From assembly GCF_050613145.1 (NCBI RefSeq), contig NZ_CP192507.1, positions 3,224,001 to 3,288,000 of the forward strand: a stretch of DNA of 64,000 nucleotides. The letters run 5' to 3'. A program made the position numbers and the translations under genes. The notes under the pieces are model-generated. The model saw only the letters and a program-made list of their open reading frames with translations. It made no database searches and had not been told where the DNA came from. This document shows positions 55,382 through 63,286 of the stretch, piece after piece. Numbering within the stretch: the first letter of the stretch is position 1; each line of letters opens with the position of its first letter. The DNA comes from Lysinibacillus_B sp050613145 (GTDB taxonomy: Bacteria > Bacillota > Bacilli > Bacillales_A > Planococcaceae).

Positions 55382-55663
55382 ATGGCAAAGTTCTTTCCAA
55401 TCGGTCAAGTAATGGGATTTGTATTCTCTTTAGTTTTAACAGCTGTTGCCCTGCTTGTTTACTTCATGGACATGTCCATGACAACAGGGATTACAGTACT
55501 ATTAGTTACAGCATTCCTACAAGCTGGCCTGCAATTTATGATTTTCATGCACGCTGGTGAAACAGAAGATAAGTGGTCAATTTACTCAAACATTGTATAT
55601 GGCTTTGCAATGGTCATTATTACAATCTTAGGTACCCTACTCATCCTTCTTTGGGATATGTAA
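55382..55663 (+). CDS. qoxD: Cytochrome aa3-type quinol oxidase subunit IV
   Basis: 93 residues, three membrane helices (GFVFSLVLTAVALLVYFMD, TVLLVTAFLQAGLQFMIFMH, IVYGFAMVIITILGTLLIL). Shorter than B. subtilis QoxD (~124) mainly at the N-terminus. Starts one base after the qoxC stop. Confidence 0.93.
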   Translation: MAKFFPIGQVMGFVFSLVLTAVALLVYFMDMSMTTGITVLLVTAFLQAGLQFMIFMHAGETEDKWSIYSNIVYGFAMVIITILGTLLILLWDM

Positions 55664-55744
55664 TTTAAAAGGTGCATTTTATAGGCTTGGGAACGTAATC
55701 ACCGCATCTGCGACTTTTACGGTGATAAAATGCATATAAATAAA

Positions 55745-55783
55745 AGCGAATGAATCTAGCTAATGGATTCATTCGTTTTTTTA
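55745..55783 (+). terminator. qox operon terminator
   Basis: GCGAATGAATC / GATTCATTCG stem with TTTTTTTATTT after it. The remaining ~170 bp to the next gene are AT-rich without a gene. Confidence 0.85.
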
Positions 55784-55954
55784 TTTGGTGCTTGGTGAAC
55801 TAGCTCTATCATGGCTACACTGATGCTTAAATGTAGCCTCATCCCGATAAAAAAGTCCTATTACGTCTTCACACACCGACTGGATTTTTATATAATTTAG
55901 TGCATAAGCTATATTTAATGTCAGAAATTATATTCTAAAAGGAGGTATTAAACG

Positions 55955-57529
55955 ATGAGTTCCCAATTAACAGCCTATATCGCGCTTACTTGTACATCAG
56001 GCGTACTCAATTTGTATTTGTGCATATATGCATTTATAAAAAGACACAACTATACCAATATAGCAAACTTCTTTATTTGCTATACAGCTACAATAATCAT
56101 TTATTGCTTTTCCTCTGTATTCGTTTTATTATCAACAACCGTCGAACAGATCATGCTCTGGACAACCTTTCAATATATAGGCATAGCATTTTCTCCCCCA
56201 TTAGGATTATTATTCATCATGAAATATGTAGGAATGAACATTACAAAACCAAAAAAGATTGCACTTCTTACGATTCCCTCCCTCACTATCTTAATGGTTG
56301 CGACAAATGGTTTGCATCATTTTCATTATCGAGTTTTTGAAATAGACCCAGCGCTAGGTGCTCCTTTTATTCATCAAGAAATAGGTGTCTGGTATACGAT
56401 TCATGGTATTTTTATATTTTCGTGCATGTTTGGCGCTTTTTTACTCGCACTGTCTCGTTGGAAAGAAACAGGCAATGTATATCGGCCACAATTAATGACG
56501 TTAATGTTTAGTCAACTTGTGCCCATATTAACCGCTTTTCTTTACTTAATGGGATTCACACCAAAGGGCATCGACCCGGTTCCAATGATGTTATGGCTTT
56601 CTTCACTTTTATATTTATGGTCAATTAGTTCTTCACGTCTGTTTACACTGATGCCCATTGCGAAAGATGCTATTTTCAATAGTATAGATGATGGGGTTAT
56701 GGTATTAGATACGTCCTTACGATTAATTGAGTTTAACCAAGCATGTAAAGACATGTTCCCTCTATTAAATAAAACGATGTTTGGAATGACCTTTTCTAAA
56801 GTTTGGCTTACCTTAACCGAGGATACTTTTCCTTATAGCTTAGAGAATACAACATTTATTAAAGAAATCCCATTAGGCACAGGTAACTCAAAGCGTATTT
56901 ATCAGATTCGTATATCAACGTTGCAGCATGTCCATCATAGCAAAGGTTTATTAATTATTTTCACCGATATTACAGAGCTGAAAATGTTACAGCAACAGTT
57001 GGAGCATCAGGCTTATTATGATGAGCTTACTCAAATATATAATCGCCGGGCATTTTTCCAACAATGTGAGCAAGATTTTGCTGCCGCTAAAAAATATATA
57101 TCACCTTTTACAATCATTTTATTAGATATTGATTACTTCAAAAGAGTGAATGATACATATGGTCATCATGCAGGGGATCAATTGATTGTTCATGTTGTAA
57201 AGGCTTGTCAAACACAATTGGAAGAAGGCGCACTCTTCGCTCGTTATGGTGGTGAGGAATTTGTTCTTGCTTTAAAGGGATATAACGGATTACAAGGAGA
57301 AGCTGTAGCAAATCAAATACGCAAATATGTAGAATCACAGTCTTGTATGACCGAAGAAGGAAAGATTAATGTAACACTCAGCTTAGGAGTGGCTGAAGCT
57401 TCACATGAAACAGACGAGACATTATACCAACTTTTAAATAAAGCGGATCAGGCTTTATATGCAGCCAAGGCGGCAGGGCGCAACCGCGTACATGTCTATG
57501 AAGCGAATGAAGAAGTTTTAAGCAACTAA
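55955..57529 (+). CDS. Membrane diguanylate cyclase (7TM - PAS - GGDEF)
   Basis: 524 residues. N-terminal seven-helix histidine-kinase-type sensor (~5-225), a PAS domain (~235-345; DGVMVLDTSLRLIEFNQACKDMF, LLIIFTDITELKMLQQQLE) and a GGDEF domain (~355-515). The active site GGEEF (~432) in ARYGGEEFVLAL and the metal-binding LLDIDYFKRVNDTYGH are intact, so it should make c-di-GMP. The inhibitory I-site RxxD is not present before GGEEF (EEGALF instead), so product feedback may be absent. ATG behind AAAGGAGG. Confidence 0.92.
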   Translation: MSSQLTAYIALTCTSGVLNLYLCIYAFIKRHNYTNIANFFICYTATIIIYCFSSVFVLLSTTVEQIMLWTTFQYIGIAFSPPLGLLFIMKYVGMNITKPKKIALLTIPSLTILMVATNGLHHFHYRVFEIDPALGAPFIHQEIGVWYTIHGIFIFSCMFGAFLLALSRWKETGNVYRPQLMTLMFSQLVPILTAFLYLMGFTPKGIDPVPMMLWLSSLLYLWSISSSRLFTLMPIAKDAIFNSIDDGVMVLDTSLRLIEFNQACKDMFPLLNKTMFGMTFSKVWLTLTEDTFPYSLENTTFIKEIPLGTGNSKRIYQIRISTLQHVHHSKGLLIIFTDITELKMLQQQLEHQAYYDELTQIYNRRAFFQQCEQDFAAAKKYISPFTIILLDIDYFKRVNDTYGHHAGDQLIVHVVKACQTQLEEGALFARYGGEEFVLALKGYNGLQGEAVANQIRKYVESQSCMTEEGKINVTLSLGVAEASHETDETLYQLLNKADQALYAAKAAGRNRVHVYEANEEVLSN

Positions 57530-57539
57530 AAATAAAGTG

Positions 57540-57665
57540 TACTTTCAAACAGTGGAAGTTTTCCTCATCCCACTGTTTGAGAAAGGGACTCAGACTAAGA
57601 ACGCTACAACGTCTAAATGAGTAGCGTCTTGTTGCCACTAGATCTCCCACCTATGCTTCTCCTTT
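57540..57665. repeat. Partial copy of the 6.6-kb hairpin element
   Basis: Right after the diguanylate cyclase stop and AAAATAAA, the sequence CAAACAGTGG...CCACTGTTTG (hairpin), GACTCAGACTAAGAACGC and GATCTCCCACCTATGCTT follow the order of 6611-6770. The right half (AGGTGGGAG arm and terminal hairpin) is missing. Confidence 0.65.
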
Positions 57666-57787
57666 CTTTACAGATAAACTACTCCTGTTAAATTGGATTG
57701 GCGGACCGAAATCACAAATAAGACTTTTTGACACATCCCTAAAGCTTTTCTAAACGCTATGCAGAACATAAAGTTTTCATTTCTATA

Positions 57788-57830
57788 AAAAATGTTCCTA
57801 AACCACGTATCGATTTAGGAACATTTTTAT
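57788..57830. terminator. Bidirectional terminator at the end of the YjiH-like gene
   Basis: GTTCCTAAA / TTTAGGAAC stem with A and T runs on both sides. Confidence 0.85.
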
Positions 57831-59186
57831 TTAAAATAATATCATCGCGACCGGTGTCACTAAAATTAATGTTAGCACAACACGTACAAACCAAGTGAAT
57901 ATTAAATGTGGAATACTAACTTTGATTTCTGTTGATAAAATACATGGAATCATCGCTGAGAAGAATAAAATAGCCGATACTGAAACGACAGCTACAACAA
58001 AACGCGTAAATTCCATCGAACCAGCTGCAATTAGTGCTGGTAAGAAAATTTCAGAAACTGATAATGCCGCTGCCTTTGCCGTTAACATAGGCTCTGGCAT
58101 TTGCAACGCCCACGTAAACGGATAGAAGATTAATCCAATAACATCGAATACGGGTGTATAAAGCGCAAGTAGCATCCCAAGTAAACCAACGGACATAATT
58201 GTCGGTAAAATATTCATGACCATACGTAAACCATCACGTAAGTTAATCCAAATATTTTGCGGTAATGCTGGTGTTGTATTGACTACTTCCATCGCTTCAG
58301 CCCATGCATGTTTAAAACGTTCTTTTTTAATCATTTTTTCTGGTTGTGGTGTAGCACCTGGTGCACACTCATTCGGAATTCTACTAATCGGTGGAATACG
58401 TGTTGTAATAGCTGTTACAGTAAATGTAATGATTAAAGACACCCAAAAATAAGTTAACCATATATCCATTAACTCTAATGTCTTAGCAATAACAACCATG
58501 AACGTAACGGATACTGTCGAGAAACCGGTTACAATAATGGCTGCTTCACGCTTCGTATATTTCCCCTCTAAATAAATACGATTTGTGATTAAAATACCAA
58601 GTGAGTAGCTTCCTACAAATGATGCCACAGCATCAATGGCTGAACGTCCTGGCGTTTTAAATAACGGACGCATAATTGGTTGCATAAACACCCCTATAAA
58701 CTCTAATAAACCATACCCTACTAAAAAGGCTAAAAATACTCCTCCGATCGGGACAAGTAATGATACCGGTTTAATTAACTTTTCATATAAATATGGCCCT
58801 AAATCTGGCTCAAATAACCAAGCAGGTCCAAAATCAAAAACTAACATTAACCCAGCAACAGCACCAATTACTTTGAACACTGATAAGATCATATCTGTAA
58901 TTGATTTACTCCATGTTTTTTCATAAAACGGTAAAGCTGCTCCTAATAACAAAACAATAAGCGCAAAATACGTTACAAATGTCGGCACTGAATTACGAAT
59001 ATACGTCACAATATGGTCTAATAGGATAGATGACGCTCCATTAATTTCAAATGGAATAAAAAATGCTAATATACCTATTAAACTAAACCCCAAAAACTTA
59101 AATATGCCGAGTGATGTCGTTTTTACTTGCGGCACTTTCGAATCTGGCATTGACTCGAAGTGTTCCTCCCTTGTTACATTCGTCAT
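57831..59186 (-). CDS. YjiH-type membrane protein (nucleoside-recognition/Gate domain)
   Basis: 451 residues with about 11 membrane helices. Gate/nucleoside-recognition-type segments (~150-245, AIDAVASFVGSYSLGILITNRIYLEGKYTKREAA) and a second similar repeat at the C-terminal half support the YjiH family. These are presumed transporters with unproven substrate. It is divergent from the CoA-transferase/urocanase operon with a shared 266-bp control region, so it may import that pathway's substrate (inference). ATG behind AAAGGGGGAG. Confidence 0.8.
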   Translation of the reverse strand: MTNVTREEHFESMPDSKVPQVKTTSLGIFKFLGFSLIGILAFFIPFEINGASSILLDHIVTYIRNSVPTFVTYFALIVLLLGAALPFYEKTWSKSITDMILSVFKVIGAVAGLMLVFDFGPAWLFEPDLGPYLYEKLIKPVSLLVPIGGVFLAFLVGYGLLEFIGVFMQPIMRPLFKTPGRSAIDAVASFVGSYSLGILITNRIYLEGKYTKREAAIIVTGFSTVSVTFMVVIAKTLELMDIWLTYFWVSLIITFTVTAITTRIPPISRIPNECAPGATPQPEKMIKKERFKHAWAEAMEVVNTTPALPQNIWINLRDGLRMVMNILPTIMSVGLLGMLLALYTPVFDVIGLIFYPFTWALQMPEPMLTAKAAALSVSEIFLPALIAAGSMEFTRFVVAVVSVSAILFFSAMIPCILSTEIKVSIPHLIFTWFVRVVLTLILVTPVAMILF

Positions 59187-59308
59187 AATACTCCCCCTTT
59201 GCTAAATCATTCCCCTTGTGTAAAAAATAGATGAAAGTAACTCTATTTTTAGAAAATTTTAATAATAGTTTATTTTCCATACAAGTGGACATTTTATCGA
59301 AAAAACTC

Positions 59309-59337
59309 ACTTTTGTAAGTTTTAAGCACCTTTGTGC
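59309..59337. promoter_or_regulatory. Two short palindromes in the divergent control region
   Basis: ACTTTTGTAAGT at 59309-59320 and GCACCTTTGTGC at 59326-59337 are each 4-bp inverted repeats around 4 bases, with centres 17 bp apart. They are possible regulator sites between the YjiH gene and the CoA-transferase operon. No sigma-54 -24/-12 element or FadR-type operator was seen. Confidence 0.35.
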
Positions 59338-59452
59338 ACATTTTATCTCATTTAATCTTTAAAAAATCCACAAATACATATTTTTTTTACGCTAGTAACA
59401 AATATTTCTATAGATGACAATAAAGAAAATCATCAAAGGGGGAATATCAAAC

Positions 59453-60601
59453 ATGGCAAAAGCACTTGAGGGGATTACTATACTAGATTTTAGCAGGGTA
59501 CTTGCAGGTCCATATTGTACAATGCTTCTAGCAGATTTAGGTGCAGAAGTAATTAAAGTGGAACTACCTAGCTTCGGGGATGATACACGCCATTTTGGTC
59601 CGTATGTAAATGGCGAAAGTGCTTATTTTGCTCTTGTGAATCGAGGAAAAAAAAGTATCGAACTGGATTTAAAAAACCCTGAACATATTGACTTAATTAA
59701 AGAAATGGTTCGTGATGTAGATGTCGTTGTTGAAAATTTCCGTCCTGGTGTTATTCAAAAACTCGGACTAGATTACGAAACTTTAAAAGCAATCAATCCT
59801 GGTCTTGTTTATACGTCTATTTCTGGATTCGGACAAAACACATCGTTGTCACACCGCCCTGCTTATGATTTAGTCGCACAGGCTATTGGCGGCATGGCAA
59901 GCATTACAGGTTATCCTGATTCACCTCCAACCCGTACAGGAAACTCACTAGGAGATATGAGTGCTGCTTTATATGCTGCATACGGTACAATGGTAGCCTT
60001 ATTCCATAAACAACGTACAGGTGTTGGACAGTTTGTTGATATTTCGATGGTGGATAGTATTTTTGCCATGCTAGAAACAAATGTACTTCGCTACACAATT
60101 AACAAGGAAGTACCAGAACGTATCGGTAGTCGCCATCCCATTAGTACACCATTTGATATTTTCAAAACAAAAGAAAGTTATTTAGTCATTGCGATTGCCA
60201 ATAATCGTCTATTTGAAAAATTCTGTGAAGCGATCCAAATGCCTGAGCTTTCAAAAGATGAACGTTTTACAACAGATGAATTACGCACAGAAAACGAAAC
60301 ACAACTAAAAGAAATTATTGAATCATGGCTAGCTAACTATAGTTCAATTGAGGCAGAGCAAATTTTAGAGCAATCCGGCATCCCTGCTTCACGCATTAAT
60401 ACGATTAAAGATATTGCAGAAGACCCTTTAATCGCCGAGCGCGACATGCTCATTGATGTAGAACACCCAACCGCTGGCACAATGCGTATTACTGGAAACC
60501 CAGTGAAGTTGTCTGAAACACCTGCTCAAATTAATAAAACAATCCCTGTCTTAGGGGTAAACAACGAAGAAATTTTCGGAAAATATAAAAAACTAGTATA
60601 A
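59453..60601 (+). CDS. CaiB/BaiF family (class III) CoA-transferase
   Basis: 382 residues from ATG 59453, which lies 10 bases after AAAGGGGG; an upstream ATG at 59414 has no such site. Family landmarks: ILDFSRVLAGPYCTMLLADLGAEVIKVE (~9), VENFRPGVIQKLGLDYE, SGFGQ and the catalytic aspartate in GNSLGDMSAALYA (~169). It transfers CoA between carboxylic acids, as CaiB does for carnitine. First gene of the operon; acyl-CoA dehydrogenase follows after 19 bases. Confidence 0.93.
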   Translation: MAKALEGITILDFSRVLAGPYCTMLLADLGAEVIKVELPSFGDDTRHFGPYVNGESAYFALVNRGKKSIELDLKNPEHIDLIKEMVRDVDVVVENFRPGVIQKLGLDYETLKAINPGLVYTSISGFGQNTSLSHRPAYDLVAQAIGGMASITGYPDSPPTRTGNSLGDMSAALYAAYGTMVALFHKQRTGVGQFVDISMVDSIFAMLETNVLRYTINKEVPERIGSRHPISTPFDIFKTKESYLVIAIANNRLFEKFCEAIQMPELSKDERFTTDELRTENETQLKEIIESWLANYSSIEAEQILEQSGIPASRINTIKDIAEDPLIAERDMLIDVEHPTAGTMRITGNPVKLSETPAQINKTIPVLGVNNEEIFGKYKKLV

Positions 60602-60620
60602 TAGAAAGGTGGAATAAATT

Positions 60621-61760
60621 ATGAATTTCAATTACACAGATGAGCAACTCGAAATCCGAAAAATGGTAAGGGCTTTCAGCAATGAAGTATTACAAGAAAA
60701 AGCAGAGGAATTAGATCGCGAAAACCGCTTCCCGACTGAAACCATTCCAATGCTTGCTGAAATGGGTTTAATGGGGATCGCCTACCCTGAAGCGTACGGT
60801 GGTGTAGGGGCAGACTCTATTACAGAAGCTATCGCTGTTGAAGAAATCACAGCAGCCTGCGCAGCAACAGGCTCTATTTTAACAGCGCTCTATTTAGGGA
60901 TTGATGGCTTGTTTTTAGCTGCAAGTGAAGAACAAAAGAAAAAATATTTAACACCAGGCTGTACAGGTGAAAAGTTATTTGCATTTGGTTTAACAGAACC
61001 AAGCGGTGGTACAGATGTTGGTGCCATGCGTACAACAGCAAAATTAGATGGTGACCACTACGTACTAAACGGTCAAAAGGTGTTCATCACAAATGGGGCT
61101 TATGCAGATATTATTGTTGTATATGCCAAAACAGACACAGCCGCGGGAACAAAAGGCATTAGCGCATTTATTGTAGAAAAAGGCACAGAAGGATTAATTT
61201 ACGGTGCTGGCGATGATAAAATGGGGATTCGCGGTGCCCGCACTGACGAGATCATTTTCGAAAACTGCCGCATTCCAAAAGAAAATTTAGTTGGGCAAGA
61301 AGGAGACGGCTTCAAAATTGCGATGCAAGTTGTTGACCGCGGACGTATCGGTATTGCTGCAATGGCAGTCGGTTTAGCACAGAGAGCGCTTGATGAAGCT
61401 GTAAAATATTCCAAAGAGCGTATCGCCTTCAACAACGAAATTTCAAAATATCAAGGGATCCAGTGGATGCTTGCTGAGATGGAAGCAGATATACAAGTAG
61501 GACGTATTTATACATACTACACAGCAAGTTTAAAGGATCAGGAAGGTTATCGTATTTCAAAAGAAGCAGCTGTATCAAAGCTCTTCACATCAGAAGCATC
61601 CAATCGAGTCGTTAATAAGGCTGTACAAATTCACGGTGGTTATGGCTACATGAAAGAATACCCGGTTGAGCGTTTATACCGTGACCAACGTATTCTTGAA
61701 ATTTTCGAAGGTACATCACAAGTACAAAAAATGGTTATTTCAGGTCATTTATTAAAATAA
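60621..61760 (+). CDS. Acyl-CoA dehydrogenase (short-chain/CaiA-like length)
   Basis: 379 residues with FAD domain motifs FGLTEPSGGTDVGAMRTTA, VFITNGAYADI and the C-terminal catalytic-glutamate region ILEIFEGTSQVQKMVISGHL (~365). QIHGGYGYMKEYPVERLYRD is typical. It is distinct from the long FadE at 24.4 kb. With CaiB-type transferase next to it the pair could dehydrogenate or hydrogenate an acid as its CoA ester. No electron-transfer flavoprotein genes in the window. Confidence 0.93.
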   Translation: MNFNYTDEQLEIRKMVRAFSNEVLQEKAEELDRENRFPTETIPMLAEMGLMGIAYPEAYGGVGADSITEAIAVEEITAACAATGSILTALYLGIDGLFLAASEEQKKKYLTPGCTGEKLFAFGLTEPSGGTDVGAMRTTAKLDGDHYVLNGQKVFITNGAYADIIVVYAKTDTAAGTKGISAFIVEKGTEGLIYGAGDDKMGIRGARTDEIIFENCRIPKENLVGQEGDGFKIAMQVVDRGRIGIAAMAVGLAQRALDEAVKYSKERIAFNNEISKYQGIQWMLAEMEADIQVGRIYTYYTASLKDQEGYRISKEAAVSKLFTSEASNRVVNKAVQIHGGYGYMKEYPVERLYRDQRILEIFEGTSQVQKMVISGHLLK

Positions 61761-61784
61761 AATAAATTAAAATGGGGGATTTTT

Positions 61785-63275
61785 ATGGTGCAATGCGAAA
61801 AGTTTGAACGGGACGAATGGATTCAACAAACACTTTACGAGCTGCTCACACACTATAAAAATACCCCTTTTTTGTGTGAACAGCTACTGAGACAAGCTAC
61901 TTATAACGATACTTTACAAAGCTTTAAACAACTAAAAAGCAATGAAACTGCAATTATTCAATCTGGAAAACCGCTTGCTAAATTTACGACAAATTCTCAT
62001 GCACCACGGTTAATAACAGTAAACAATATGCTCGTACCTAACTGGACAACTCCCGATATATTTGACCAGCTACAACAAAAAAATCTTGTACTCGAACATG
62101 AAAGCTATGTAGCACATCTTACATACTTTAGCCACTATTCGGTGCTCTATACAACGTATTTAATGATGAAAGAGATGCTCTTTCAAAAAAACACTATAAG
62201 AGCATTTGACAATGAGTGGATTTTAAGCTCTGGACTCGGTGTTTTAAGTAGCGCAACCGTCGATGCTACCTCTTTATTGCAAACACCTATTTTAATTGTT
62301 GCCCGAAATGGACTACGTGCAAAACAATTACTTGAAAAAGGCTCAATTCACCATATTGTATATGATGCTGAAATTGCGCTTCATCATATTCAACAAGCTG
62401 TTACATCAAAACAATATATTGCTGTTGTATTGATTGGTGATGTAACAGAACAATATGAACAGCTAGCAAACAGTGGTGCACGTCCTACCCTACTCATTGA
62501 CCAAACACCGCTTAACCGCCAGTCTTTCTATACTAACGTGACAGATGAACAAATCCAAAAGATGATACAGGCTATTCAACAATTTATACAACGAGATACA
62601 GCCGTAATGGATTTTGGCAATGGTCTTAGCCAACTAATAAAAGCGTATACAAATCAAAAAATCGAAACGACTATGCAACATTTTTTACGTCCTCTTTTGC
62701 TTGAAGGAAAAGAGCATATTCACTTCATGTATTTATCCGATGATAAGCAAGAAATTGCATACATTCATAAAGTACTCAATGAAAAAATAGAACAAGCATC
62801 ATTAAAGCAATGGCTACAGATTTCTCAGCAACACTGTCAGCACGAGCAATTTTATATACGTGATCTTTGGCTATCAGAAAAAGAAACAATTGCTGTTGCT
62901 ATAGCATTAAATCAATTAATAGAGGAACAACATTTATCTGCTCCTCTCGTCATGTCAAAAGGACTGTATAATACATCGACTGCTGTTGCACCTAAATTTG
63001 AAACCGAAAATTTAAAAGATAATAGTGACACAATTGCTGATTGGCTATTTTTGCAAGCATTACTTAGCACAAGTAGCGGTGCTAGCTGGATAACGATTGC
63101 ACAGCATACCCCTACTATGCCAAGTATTCATACATTATCTTCCCTCGTATTAGATGGGCAAATTGAAACCGAAAAAAGAATTCATCGTTTCTTCCACAAT
63201 CAAGCACGTTTCACATTGTTACGACATGCCTATGCAGGCTATTCAAAATCTGTGGCACAAGTAACAACAGATTAG
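61785..63275 (+). CDS. Urocanase-family pseudoenzyme (divergent HutU paralogue 1)
   Basis: 496 residues. It aligns to urocanate hydratase almost end to end: AIIQSGKPLAKF (~56), HAPRLITVNNMLVPNW, WILSSGLG (~145), LLIDQT (~237), SAPLVM (~385), DNSDTIADWLFLQALLSTSSGASW (~412) and LLRHAYAGY (~478). Key motifs are gone. The N-terminal YGGxGKA(A)RNW is replaced by unrelated text. GLGGMGGAQ of the NAD site is GLGVLSSAT. GRDHLD is SKGLYN (391-396). The HHGGGVGMGY loop is AQHTPTMPSI. The frame is open and full length with a normal start, so selection for a non-catalytic role such as a subunit or chaperone is likely. Third gene of the operon. Confidence 0.75.
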   Translation: MVQCEKFERDEWIQQTLYELLTHYKNTPFLCEQLLRQATYNDTLQSFKQLKSNETAIIQSGKPLAKFTTNSHAPRLITVNNMLVPNWTTPDIFDQLQQKNLVLEHESYVAHLTYFSHYSVLYTTYLMMKEMLFQKNTIRAFDNEWILSSGLGVLSSATVDATSLLQTPILIVARNGLRAKQLLEKGSIHHIVYDAEIALHHIQQAVTSKQYIAVVLIGDVTEQYEQLANSGARPTLLIDQTPLNRQSFYTNVTDEQIQKMIQAIQQFIQRDTAVMDFGNGLSQLIKAYTNQKIETTMQHFLRPLLLEGKEHIHFMYLSDDKQEIAYIHKVLNEKIEQASLKQWLQISQQHCQHEQFYIRDLWLSEKETIAVAIALNQLIEEQHLSAPLVMSKGLYNTSTAVAPKFETENLKDNSDTIADWLFLQALLSTSSGASWITIAQHTPTMPSIHTLSSLVLDGQIETEKRIHRFFHNQARFTLLRHAYAGYSKSVAQVTTD

Positions 63276-63286
63276 GAGGTGGAGTT

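Noticed and set aside
59187..59452. Sigma-54 promoter or FadR operator for the CoA-transferase operon
   Set aside because: No TGGCAC-N5-TTGC pattern and no TGAATANNCATTCA site were found in this region.
61785..63275. Ordinary hutU
   Set aside because: The NAD-loop, GRDHLD and HHGGG motifs are absent, so it cannot be assigned as a working urocanase.
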